A DNA stretch of 64,000 nt from NCBI RefSeq assembly GCF_013911085.1, contig NZ_JACERN010000030.1, forward strand, positions 62,001 through 126,000, read 5' to 3'. Positions 55,632 through 63,744 of this stretch are shown here, one piece after another. The position numbers were made by a program, and so were the translations under genes. Numbering within the stretch: position 1 is the first letter of the stretch; every line of letters begins with the position of its first letter. Origin of the DNA: Aquitalea aquatica. GTDB lineage: Bacteria > Pseudomonadota > Gammaproteobacteria > Burkholderiales > Chromobacteriaceae. The notes below the pieces were generated by a model. The model saw nothing but the letters and a program-made list of their open reading frames with translations, had not been told where the DNA came from and did no database searches.

Positions 55632-57716
55632 ATGGATAATTTCCTCACCCAGTTGAAGCAGTTCAACGTCACCAAGCTGGCCGGCCCCATCCTCATCATC
55701 CTCATTTTGTCGATGATGGTATTGCCGTTGCCGCCAGTGCTGCTCGACGTGTTCTTTACCTTCAATATTGCGGTATCGGTCATTGTTCTCTTGGTGGGCA
55801 TCAATGTCCGCAAACCACTGGACTTCTCGTCCTTCCCCTCGGTACTGCTGGTCACCACCCTGCTGCGCCTGTCGCTCAACGTGGCATCCAGCCGGACCAT
55901 CCTGCTGGAAGGCCACAGCGGCCCGGATGCCGCCGGCAAGGTAATCGAATCCTTTGCCCACTTCCTGATCGGTGACAACGTCGCCATTGGTATCGTGGTG
56001 TTTGTCATCATCACCATCATCAACTTCGTGGTGATCACCAAGGGTGCCGGCCGTATCGCCGAAGTATCCGCCCGCTTCACCCTGGATGCCATGCCCGGCA
56101 AACAGATGGCGATTGACGCCGACCTCAACGCCGGCCTGATCGGCGAAGATGAAGCCCGCAAGCGCCGCTCCACCATTTCCGAAGAAGCCAACTTCTTCGG
56201 CTCCATGGACGGTGCCTCCAAATTCGTGCGTGGCGATGCCATGGCCGGCATCATGATCATCGTCATCAATATCGTCGGCGGCCTGATCGTCGGCGTGGTG
56301 CAACATGACCTGGACGCCGGCACCGCCGCCAAGACCTACACCCTGCTCACCATCGGTGATGGCCTGGTGGCCCAGATCCCCGCGCTGATCATCTCCACCG
56401 CCGCCGGTATCGTGGTGTCGCGCGTGGGTACCGACAAGGATATGTCGGAGCAGTTCTTCGGCCAGCTGTTTGCCAAACCGCAGGTGTTGTACATCACGGC
56501 TGCCGTCATCGGCATGATCGGCCTCATCCCCAATATGCCGCACTTCGCCTTCCTGCTGATCGCCAGCCTGCTGGGCACACTGGGCTGGACCATGGACAAG
56601 AAGGAACAGGCCGCCGCCGCCAAGGCAGTCAAGCAGGAAGCGCTGGCCGCCGCGCCACCCGACCAGCCCATGGCCGAAGTCAGCTGGAACGATGTGCAGC
56701 ACGTGGATGCGCTGGGGCTGGAAGTAGGCTACCGGCTGATCCCACTGGTAGACCGCAGCCAGGATGGCGAGCTTTTGCGGCGCATTCGCGGCATCCGCAA
56801 GAAAATCGCCCAGGAACTGGGCTTTCTGGTTCCCGCTGTCCACATTCGCGACAATCTGGAAATCAAGCCCAATGCCTACCGCATTTTGCTCAAGGGCGTG
56901 GAGATCGGTCAGGGAGAGGCCTATATCGGCCAGTATCTGGCCATCAACCCCGGCCGCGTGAATGGCAATATGCCAGGCACCCCGACCACCGACCCTGCCT
57001 TCGGCCTGCCGGCAGTGTGGATCGACGCTGGCAAGCGCGAAGAGGCCCAGCAAATGGGCTATACCGTGGTCGATTCCAGCACCGTGGTGGCCACTCATAT
57101 TTCCAATCTGCTGCAAACCCACGCGGCAGAACTGCTGGGCCGCGAAGAAGTGCAGGCGCTGATCGATCATCAAGCCAAGGAATCGCCCAAGCTGGTGGAA
57201 GACCTGGTGCCCAAGATTGTGCCCATCGGCATTCTGCAGAAGGTATTGCAACAGCTGCTGACCGATGGCATCCATATCCGCGACTTCCGCACCATTCTGG
57301 AAACGCTGGCCGACCACATCGGCACCACCCAGGACGTGGACGACCTCACCTCCTCGGTACGGACTGCGCTGGCACGGGTGATCGTGCAGCAGCTGTTCCC
57401 CGGCGAGACCGAACTGCCGCTGATGACGCTGGATCCGGCACTGGAAAACGTGCTGTCACAGGCGGTCAATTCCAAGACCGGCGGCGGGCTGGAGCCCGGC
57501 CTGGCAGAAAACCTGCTGTCCAGCGCTGCACAACAAGCCGAACAAGTGGAGATTCAAGGTTACAATCCGGTATTGCTAACGCCACCGGGCTTGCGACCAC
57601 TACTGGCACGATTCTTGAGAAGGGCTCTCCCACAACTGCGTGTGATCTCGCATAATGAAGTACCTGACAATAAATCCATTCGTATAATTGCGGTAATTGG
57701 GGGAAGCAAGGGCTGA
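55632..57716 (+). CDS. flhA: flagellar export gate protein FlhA
   Basis: 694 residues with about eight membrane helices in the first 330. The conserved FHIPEP-type loop appears as MPGKQMAIDADLNAGLIGED, and RADFFGSMDGA-type as EEANFFGSMDGASKFVRGDA. The C-terminal cytoplasmic domain (about 350-694) binds chaperone-substrate pairs. AUG at 55632 without a strong ribosome site, suggesting coupling to flhB. flhF starts seven bases later. Confidence 0.97.
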   Translation: MDNFLTQLKQFNVTKLAGPILIILILSMMVLPLPPVLLDVFFTFNIAVSVIVLLVGINVRKPLDFSSFPSVLLVTTLLRLSLNVASSRTILLEGHSGPDAAGKVIESFAHFLIGDNVAIGIVVFVIITIINFVVITKGAGRIAEVSARFTLDAMPGKQMAIDADLNAGLIGEDEARKRRSTISEEANFFGSMDGASKFVRGDAMAGIMIIVINIVGGLIVGVVQHDLDAGTAAKTYTLLTIGDGLVAQIPALIISTAAGIVVSRVGTDKDMSEQFFGQLFAKPQVLYITAAVIGMIGLIPNMPHFAFLLIASLLGTLGWTMDKKEQAAAAKAVKQEALAAAPPDQPMAEVSWNDVQHVDALGLEVGYRLIPLVDRSQDGELLRRIRGIRKKIAQELGFLVPAVHIRDNLEIKPNAYRILLKGVEIGQGEAYIGQYLAINPGRVNGNMPGTPTTDPAFGLPAVWIDAGKREEAQQMGYTVVDSSTVVATHISNLLQTHAAELLGREEVQALIDHQAKESPKLVEDLVPKIVPIGILQKVLQQLLTDGIHIRDFRTILETLADHIGTTQDVDDLTSSVRTALARVIVQQLFPGETELPLMTLDPALENVLSQAVNSKTGGGLEPGLAENLLSSAAQQAEQVEIQGYNPVLLTPPGLRPLLARFLRRALPQLRVISHNEVPDNKSIRIIAVIGGSKG

Positions 57717-57722
57717 TAAACA

Positions 57723-59222
57723 ATGGTGGTAAAAAAATTCTTCGGAAAAACCACACGTGATGCACTCAGACAGGTCCGCGAGGAGCTGGGTGCCGACGCC
57801 CTCATCTTGTCCAATCGCCCGACAATGGGGGGCGGCGTAGAGATCATGGCTGTGGCGGATGCAGATGTCGCCAACCTGGCTACCAATCTGTCCACGCCTG
57901 GCAGCAAGCACCCCGCCCGTAACGCGCCAGCGGTCAGCCGTCCGGTACCGCCTGCGCCAACAGCGCCCAGCGCCGCGACCAACCGCGCGATTGCCCGCAC
58001 CTATGCCATGCCGGTGGAGCCGCTGGAAAGCCCGGCTCCACCCCGCATCGACAGCCCTGCCCCGCGCCCGCAGCAGCGTATCGAACCCTCACTGGCCGAA
58101 ACATCCACCGTCAATTTCAACGTCAGCCCGCAAACGCCACCCCAGGCACGGCCGGCTCCGGCCAGCATGGTGCCGGAATCCCTGGTGAAGATGCAGACGG
58201 TAGCAGCAGGCCCGGCAGTCAATGGCAATGCACCACGACCGGCCAAAGCCGCGGTGGAGGATGAAGAGCCAGAGGTGATGGCGCAGGAACTCAAGCAGAT
58301 TGGCGATGAGATCAAGCTGCTACGCAGTCTGCTGCAAAGCCAGCTGGCCAGCTTTGCCTGGTCGGACATGGAGGGCAAAACCCCCAATCGCATTGAGCTG
58401 TTCAAGCATCTGCTCGGCATGGGCTTTTCCGCCAACCTGATTCGCCAGCTGATCGAAAAAATGCCGGCCCAGTACGAGGGTGACATTGCCATCAAATGGG
58501 CGCGTTCGGCACTGATGCACAATCTGAAATGCGCCGACGCCAACCACGACATCATGGACAAGGGCGGCGTGTATGCCTTGGTCGGCCCCACTGGCGTGGG
58601 CAAGACCACCACGGTGGCCAAGCTGGCCGCCCATGCCACCATGCGCTTTGGTGCCCAGCATGTGGCGCTGATTACCACCGACAGCTACCGGATTGGCGCA
58701 CAGGACCAGTTGCGCATCTACGGCAAGATTCTCGGCATTCCGGTGTTTTCCATCCAGAACGAGGGTGACTTGCAGCTGACGCTGGCCGACCTGTCCAATC
58801 GCCATCTGGTATTCATCGATACCGTCGGCATGAGCCAGCGCGATGCCCGCGTCACCGGCCAGATCGAGATGTTCCGTGGTGCCGGCCGCCAGGTGGAACG
58901 CCTGCTATTGCTGGCCGCCAATGCCGACGGCCATACCCTGGAAGACGTGGTGCGCCACTACCGTGGCAATGGCCTGGCCGGCTGCATCCTGTCCAAGATC
59001 GACGAAGCCGTCAGCATGGGACCCAGCATGGATGTCATCATCCGTAACCGGCTCAAGCTGTTTTACATCACCAATGGCCAGCGCGTGCCGGAAGATCTGC
59101 ACTCGGCCAATGCGGCCTTCCTGGTCGACCGTGCGCTGCGCGCGCCACAACCGGGCTCTCCCTTCAGCCTGCAAGGTGATGAACTGACCATCATGAACTC
59201 CGCTCAGGCCAGCTGGTTATGA
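57723..59222 (+). CDS. flhF: FlhF, SRP-type GTPase for polar flagellum placement
   Basis: 499 residues. The N-terminal basic domain starts VVKKFFGKTTRDALRQVREE. A Pro/Ala-rich linker runs from about 60 to 175. The C-terminal NG domain carries the P-loop GPTGVGKTTTVAKLA (about 290-304), TTDSYRIGAQDQL and DTVGMSQRD. FlhF places flagella at the pole in polar-flagellated bacteria. It overlaps flhG by four bases. Confidence 0.95.
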   Translation: MVVKKFFGKTTRDALRQVREELGADALILSNRPTMGGGVEIMAVADADVANLATNLSTPGSKHPARNAPAVSRPVPPAPTAPSAATNRAIARTYAMPVEPLESPAPPRIDSPAPRPQQRIEPSLAETSTVNFNVSPQTPPQARPAPASMVPESLVKMQTVAAGPAVNGNAPRPAKAAVEDEEPEVMAQELKQIGDEIKLLRSLLQSQLASFAWSDMEGKTPNRIELFKHLLGMGFSANLIRQLIEKMPAQYEGDIAIKWARSALMHNLKCADANHDIMDKGGVYALVGPTGVGKTTTVAKLAAHATMRFGAQHVALITTDSYRIGAQDQLRIYGKILGIPVFSIQNEGDLQLTLADLSNRHLVFIDTVGMSQRDARVTGQIEMFRGAGRQVERLLLLAANADGHTLEDVVRHYRGNGLAGCILSKIDEAVSMGPSMDVIIRNRLKLFYITNGQRVPEDLHSANAAFLVDRALRAPQPGSPFSLQGDELTIMNSAQASWL

Positions 59223-60100
59223 GCAGCAATATGCAAGACCAGGCCGCCAGTCTGCGCCGTCTTTCCGCCCAGGCCAGCCGTGCGCCCAGCTTTGCCTTCA
59301 TCGGTTCGGACAAGGCCGGTGCCAGCACCCTGGTCACCGAGTTGTCGCTGGGCCTGGCCTATGCCGGCCATCGGCCACTGGTCGTCGACTGCAGCCTGGG
59401 TCAGGTTCAGGCACGCCGCCTGGGTACCCCCACCACGGCCACCCTGGAAAGCCAGATGGTCAGCGTCGGCGGGCTGGATGAAATGATGACCACCTCGCGT
59501 CAGGGCATCCAGCTGATCAACCTGTATGCCCGCCCGGAAGAACGCGCCCTGTTCTCGGCCCAGCTATGGTTAAGGCTGGGCAGCGAATTTGCCGCACTGG
59601 AACGTGACAGCACGGTACTGATGATCGATGTCCCGGCCACCGCCACCGACCCGGTGCCCGCCAGTGTGGCGGACAACCTGATCCTGGTGCTCAGCCCCGC
59701 CGCCGACTCCATGACCAGCGCCTACGCCAATATCAAACGCCTGTCCGCCGGTTTTGGCCGCCAGCGTTTCAATGTGCTGATCAACCGCGCCCGTCATCTG
59801 GAAGAAGCACGCGAGCTGTTCAACCGGCTGGCTGCCGTCACCAGCGAATTTCTCAGCGTCTCACTGCGCTGGGTCGGCTTTGTACCGGCCGACAATGCAG
59901 TGCGTCGCAGCCAGGCCCTGCGCCGCCCACTGATGGAAGCCTTTCCCGATAGCGAAGCCGCTACTGCCTTCGCCCAGCTGGCAGCGGTACTGCCACAGTG
60001 GGACAGCCCGGAAACCGAACGCCACGACACCGGCTTCATGGACATGCTGATAGCCACCTCGCGCGACTGGGCCGAGGCCGATGGAGCAAAACGCCGATGA
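59219..60100 (+). CDS. flhG: FlhG (FleN/YlxH)-like MinD-family protein, degenerate P-loop
   Basis: 293 residues in the FlhG position between flhF and fliA. The N-terminus SLRRLSAQASRAPSFAFIGS is followed by DKAGASTLVTELSLGLAYAG, where MinD/FlhG proteins have K-G-G-x-G-K-(S/T). Here the Walker A lysine just before the Thr is replaced (A-S-T), so ATP hydrolysis is doubtful. DCSLGQVQARRLG aligns with the switch I region. DVPATATDP replaces the usual DTGAG/DLPAG switch II. The N-terminal DQAASLRR motif that triggers FlhF GTPase in other species is kept. Probable flagellar-number control with altered nucleotide binding. Confidence 0.85.
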   Translation: MSSNMQDQAASLRRLSAQASRAPSFAFIGSDKAGASTLVTELSLGLAYAGHRPLVVDCSLGQVQARRLGTPTTATLESQMVSVGGLDEMMTTSRQGIQLINLYARPEERALFSAQLWLRLGSEFAALERDSTVLMIDVPATATDPVPASVADNLILVLSPAADSMTSAYANIKRLSAGFGRQRFNVLINRARHLEEARELFNRLAAVTSEFLSVSLRWVGFVPADNAVRRSQALRRPLMEAFPDSEAATAFAQLAAVLPQWDSPETERHDTGFMDMLIATSRDWAEADGAKRR

Positions 60101-60843
60101 CACTGCCGTCCCTACGCCGCAAAGGCTATGCGGGTGCGGTCACCGCCCCGGAAATCGATGTACAGAACCACCTGCCGCTAGTGAAAAAGCTGGCCGGCAT
60201 GCTGATGGCCCGTCTGCCAGCCTCGGTGGAAATGGACGACCTGGTCCAGGTCGGCATCATCGGCCTGATTGATGCCGCCCGCCAGTTCGACCCCGGCCAG
60301 GGCGTGCAGTTTGAGACTTTTGCCAGCCAGCGCATCCGTGGCGCCATGCTGGACGAGCTGCGCCGCGAGGACTGGCTGCCGCGCCAGGCGCGCCGCCAGG
60401 CACGGCAGATCGAAGACAACATCAACAAGCTGGAACAAAAGCTGGGTCGCGCACCGCTGGAATCGGAAATCGCAGCCGCGCTGGGGGTGGAGCTGGACGA
60501 TTACCAGGGCATGCTGGGCGATTGCAAAGGGCTGAGCCTGGTGCATTTTGAAGATTTTTCCGATGGCGAAGGCGAAAGCCTGAATGACGCCATCGCCAAT
60601 ATCGAAGACAGCAATGCCCCCAACCCGCTGCAGGTGCTGGCCGACGGCGACTTCCGCCAGGCCCTGGTGGATGCCATCAAGACTCTGCCCGAGCGTGATC
60701 AACTGGTGATGGCGCTGTACTACGAGCAGGAACTGAACCTGAAAGAAATCGGCGCGGTACTGGAAGTATCGGAATCCCGCGTCTGCCAGTTGCATACCCA
60801 GGCTATTGCCCGTATTCGGGCCAAAATGAAGGAATGGATCTAG
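60097..60843 (+). CDS. fliA: flagellar sigma factor 28 (FliA)
   Basis: 248-residue sigma factor for late flagellar promoters. Region 2 NHLPLVKKLAGMLMARLPAS, DDLVQVGIIGLIDAARQFDP and FETFASQRIRGAMLDELRRE; region 3 LGRAPLESEIAAALGVEL; region 4 LPERDQLVMALYYEQELNLK, EIGAVLEVSESRVCQLHTQA. The ATG at 60097 overlaps the flhG stop (ATGA). Confidence 0.96.
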   Translation: MTLPSLRRKGYAGAVTAPEIDVQNHLPLVKKLAGMLMARLPASVEMDDLVQVGIIGLIDAARQFDPGQGVQFETFASQRIRGAMLDELRREDWLPRQARRQARQIEDNINKLEQKLGRAPLESEIAAALGVELDDYQGMLGDCKGLSLVHFEDFSDGEGESLNDAIANIEDSNAPNPLQVLADGDFRQALVDAIKTLPERDQLVMALYYEQELNLKEIGAVLEVSESRVCQLHTQAIARIRAKMKEWI

Positions 60844-60963
60844 CGCGTGTTGCCGGTCTGGTGCATCGCTGCTCGCACAAACCCGCCTGCTCCGTCCTAC
60901 GGAACAGGCTAGGCCAAGCGAGCGCCGTACCGGAACATCCGATAGCGGCACATCGGAAACCGC

Positions 60964-60991
60964 CAAAGAAACCATCCGCTTGCTCAGATAA
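60964..60991 (+). promoter_or_regulatory. possible sigma-28 promoter for motA
   Basis: CAAAGAAA (-35-like) and TCAGATAA (-10-like, six of eight bases of GCCGATAA) are separated by 12 bases in the 165-base fliA-motA gap. The match is partial. Confidence 0.35.
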
Positions 60992-61008
60992 AGATAACGG
61001 AATTCAGC

Positions 61009-61758
61009 GTGGATAAGATCAGCATCATCGCCATCGTCATGGGTCTGACGGCCATCATCGCGGGCCAGGCTATCGAGGGAGGCAATATTGGCTCCCTATT
61101 GCAACTGACCGCTTTCATGATCGTGATTGGCGGCACCATGAGTGCCGTCATGCTGCAAAGCACGCCCAAGCAGTTTGTCGCTGGCATGCGCATGATCAAG
61201 TGGATTTTCCAGCCGCCGCCGCAGGACCACGAAAAACTGATCCGCGAAGTGGTGAACTGGAGCCAAACCGCCCGCCGCGGCGGCCTGTTATCGCTTGAAG
61301 GCTATGTGGGCCAGCAGAAAGATCCCTTCACCCGGAAAGCCCTGCAAATGGTGGTGGATGGTGCCGAACCTGATGTACTGCGCGGGGTGATGGAAGTGGA
61401 AATCGGCATGTTCGAACATGCGCGCAAGCAGGCGGCACGGGTATGGGAGTCGGCTGGCGGCTATGCCCCCACCATGGGTATTCTCGGCGCGGTGCTGGGG
61501 CTGATCCACGTCATGGAAAACCTGTCGGACCCATCCAAGCTGGGGGCTGGCATCGCCGTGGCCTTTGTCGCCACCGTGTATGGTGTCGGCTCCGCCAACC
61601 TGTTTTTCCTGCCGGTGGCCAATAAGCTCAAGCACCTGGTCGCCGCCGAAATCGCCCTGAAGGAAATGGTGGTGGAAGGCCTGGTTGCCATCGCCAATGG
61701 CGAAAATCCGCGCATCATCGAAAGCCGCCTGCGCAGCTTCCAGGCGATGCACGAATAA
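61009..61758 (+). CDS. motA: flagellar motor stator protein MotA/MotC
   Basis: 249-residue inner-membrane stator protein with four helices. The family features are IVMGLTAIIAGQAIEGGNIG, the cytoplasmic loop with charged residues (RKALQMVVDGAEPDVLRG), and the conserved prolines and Gly in GGYAPTMGILGAVLGLIHVM. Start is GTG at 61009; no in-frame ATG fits. It is of the proton-type MotC/PomA-like class by length. Its partner motB/motD is not next; the downstream gene is convergent and unrelated, so the stator partner must be elsewhere. Confidence 0.93.
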   Translation: MDKISIIAIVMGLTAIIAGQAIEGGNIGSLLQLTAFMIVIGGTMSAVMLQSTPKQFVAGMRMIKWIFQPPPQDHEKLIREVVNWSQTARRGGLLSLEGYVGQQKDPFTRKALQMVVDGAEPDVLRGVMEVEIGMFEHARKQAARVWESAGGYAPTMGILGAVLGLIHVMENLSDPSKLGAGIAVAFVATVYGVGSANLFFLPVANKLKHLVAAEIALKEMVVEGLVAIANGENPRIIESRLRSFQAMHE

Positions 61759-61761
61759 GCG

Positions 61762-63159
61762 CTAGCCCAGCAACCTGAGACTGCTACCCTCTGCCGGCTT
61801 TTTCAGGTAGGCATCCAGCAATTTGTAGGTATCGATGTCAAAGCTCGGTGTGCCAGCCAGCGCCTGTTCGCCTGTGGCACGCGAACCCAGATAGCACCAG
61901 CGGTCGAAAACATGCTCGACCGCCACGCCGGTGACCTCGTCGGTTTCCACCACGGCCACCGGAGCCGGAAACGGCCAGGGTTTGACCTTGATACGCGCCA
62001 GCGCCTGCATCAGCCGCATATTGTGCTGCGGAGCCCCTTCCTTGCCAATGCAAGCTCCACGGCAACGCCCGCTGCTGATTCCCGCACAGCCCACGCCCTT
62101 GCGGCTGGTCAGTGCCTCCACCCCCAGTACCGACTGACACAAGCCGTTGCCATTGGCGATTTCCGCCAATACCTTGCGTGCCTCTTTCGGGCTGCGAAAC
62201 AGCCCATAAAGATCAGCCGTGCGGCTGAAGTCCAGCTGATCGGCATAGACGATGGCCGGCCGCATGAACTCGCCCTGACCATGGTCCAGCTGAATCGAGC
62301 ACAAATCGTTCGCCAACCGGCTGCGGTGATTGTAGAAGGGCTGCAGTTCACGCAGCAGACGCTGCTCCAGCAGATGCGCCCCCAGATCGCCCACGGTTTC
62401 CTGACACTCGATACGACGGATCGGCCGCTGTATCGACGGGTCCTTGCCGTATTTGCCATCCTGCGCCAGTTGCGACACCACCTTGCCACGTACATTGCTG
62501 GCGCGCCCCACATATAGCGCAGCGCCCTTTTCACCCCAAATGGTATAGACGCCGGGCAGATCAGGCAGATCATCCACCAACGCGGCATCCACCCCCGGCG
62601 GCAGATCTGGCTGTGCCAGCACCTGACCGATCGCCAGCTGTACCGCCTCTTCGCCCAGTTCCGCCATGGCCGATTGCAAAAACAGTAACAAGGCTTCGGC
62701 ATCGGCCATCGCCCGGTGCCGGTCTGGCAATTGCAGGCCATGGCGCTGGATGATGCTGTCCAGATTGTGTTTGAAATGCTGCGGGTACAAGCGGCGTGAC
62801 AGCTTTACCGTACACAGCGTGGCCGATTGCAGACGCAGACCGACACGACGGAACTCGTTACGCAGGAAACCGTAATCAAACCGCACATTGTGTGCCAGCA
62901 ACAAACGACCTTGCAGCATGGGCAGCAGCTCGGCCGCGATGGCGGCAAAGGGCGGCTGCGCCTGCACCATCTCATTGCTGATGCCGGTCATGTTTTCGAT
63001 GAAGGGCGGAATCGGCTGCAAGGGATTGACCAGGGTCTGATAGCGCCGTAGCTGATCGCCATCCAGCATGATCAGACCGATTTCAGTGATGCGGTCGCGA
63101 CCGATATGGCCGCCAGTGGTTTCCAGGTCGACAATGGCCCAGGGGATATCAAACAGCAT
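61762..63159 (-). CDS. DEDD exonuclease fused to GIY-YIG (UvrC-like) domain
   Basis: 465 residues. The first 170 form a DnaQ-type 3'-5' exonuclease: DLETTGGHIGRDRITEIG (Exo I), LAHNVRFDYGFLRNEF (Exo II) and HRAMADAEALLLFL (Exo III, with His). From about 200 comes a GIY-YIG domain, LPGVYTIWGEKGAALYVGRA, then a UvrC-like extension. This architecture is known as the epsilon-family/Cho-like fusion of beta- and gammaproteobacteria; the role in repair is inferred. The ATG at 63159 begins MLFDIPWAIVDLE; the frame is open 100 codons further without similarity. Converges on motA with a 3-base gap. Confidence 0.88.
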   Translation of the reverse strand: MLFDIPWAIVDLETTGGHIGRDRITEIGLIMLDGDQLRRYQTLVNPLQPIPPFIENMTGISNEMVQAQPPFAAIAAELLPMLQGRLLLAHNVRFDYGFLRNEFRRVGLRLQSATLCTVKLSRRLYPQHFKHNLDSIIQRHGLQLPDRHRAMADAEALLLFLQSAMAELGEEAVQLAIGQVLAQPDLPPGVDAALVDDLPDLPGVYTIWGEKGAALYVGRASNVRGKVVSQLAQDGKYGKDPSIQRPIRRIECQETVGDLGAHLLEQRLLRELQPFYNHRSRLANDLCSIQLDHGQGEFMRPAIVYADQLDFSRTADLYGLFRSPKEARKVLAEIANGNGLCQSVLGVEALTSRKGVGCAGISSGRCRGACIGKEGAPQHNMRLMQALARIKVKPWPFPAPVAVVETDEVTGVAVEHVFDRWCYLGSRATGEQALAGTPSFDIDTYKLLDAYLKKPAEGSSLRLLG

Positions 63160-63351
63160 GCAGTCTCGTCGGGCAAAAAATGGGCCGGCACAACCGGCAG
63201 GGGATGGATTCAGCACCAAGGCTGATCCGCAGCGCCATCTTACACGGCCAGCCAACATTTGCCGAACCCGCCCGCCAAGGCGCACTGCGGCTGGCGCAAC
63301 AGCCCTGCCCCGCGTTTCGACTGGCAAAGCAAAAAAATATTTGTCGCAGTG

Positions 63352-63380
63352 TTGACACAAAAAAAGTGAATCTGTATAGT
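63352..63380 (+). promoter_or_regulatory. strong promoter of the tRNA array
   Basis: Perfect -35 TTGACA (63352-63357), a 17-bp spacer and -10 TATAGT (63375-63380). It is followed by a GC-rich discriminator (TCGCCCTCTC), as at stringently controlled stable-RNA promoters. The first tRNA starts 36 bases after the -10. Confidence 0.85.
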
Positions 63381-63416
63381 TCGCCCTCTCGAAAGACAAA
63401 ACGTTTTCGAGACAGT

Positions 63417-63493
63417 GCACCCGTAGCTCAGTTGGATAGAGTATTTGGCTACGAACCAAAGGGTCGGGCGTTCGAATCGCTCCGGGTGCACCA
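63417..63493 (+). tRNA. tRNA-Arg (anticodon ACG), copy 1
   Basis: 77 bases including an encoded CCA. GCACCCG / CGGGTGC acceptor stem, AGCTCAGTTGGATAGAGT D-arm, anticodon ACG at 63451-63453 in the loop CTACGAA, and TTCGAATC T-loop. Reads CGU (and, after A34 editing, CGC and CGA). Confidence 0.97.
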
Positions 63494-63500
63494 CTACAGC

Positions 63501-63575
63501 GTCCCTATAGTTTAGCGGTTAGAACACCGCCCTTTCACGGCGGTAGCCGGGGTTCGATTCCCCGTGGGGACGCCA
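63501..63575 (+). tRNA. tRNA-Glu (anticodon TTC), copy 1
   Basis: 75 bases including CCA. Acceptor GTCCCTA / TGGGGAC with one G-T pair, anticodon TTC at 63534-63536 in CTTTCAC, and GGTTCGATTCC T-arm. Confidence 0.97.
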
Positions 63576-63580
63576 GCTTT

Positions 63581-63657
63581 GCACCCGTAGCTCAGTTGGA
63601 TAGAGTATTTGGCTACGAACCAAAGGGTCGGGCGTTCGAATCGCTCCGGGTGCACCA
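63581..63657 (+). tRNA. tRNA-Arg (anticodon ACG), copy 2
   Basis: Base-for-base identical to copy 1 over all 77 positions, five bases after the first tRNA-Glu. Confidence 0.97.
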
Positions 63658-63659
63658 AA

Positions 63660-63734
63660 GTCCCTATAGTTTAGCGGTTAGAACACCGCCCTTTCACGGC
63701 GGTAGCCGGGGTTCGATTCCCCGTGGGGACGCCA
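63660..63734 (+). tRNA. tRNA-Glu (anticodon TTC), copy 2
   Basis: Identical to copy 1 over 75 bases, beginning two bases after the second tRNA-Arg. Last gene of the array. Confidence 0.97.
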
Positions 63735-63744
63735 GGATTCAAGA

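Larger units (their letters stand above)
63417..63734 (+). repeat. tandem duplication of a tRNA-Arg/tRNA-Glu unit
   Basis: Two copies of the Arg-Glu pair (63417-63575 and 63581-63734). The tRNA parts are identical; only the spacer between Arg and Glu (7 versus 2 bases) differs. Confidence 0.92.

Noticed and set aside
55398-57317. 639-codon minus-strand frame opposite flhA
   Set aside because: Asp/Gly/His-rich shadow with no start signal; the plus-strand FlhA is complete.
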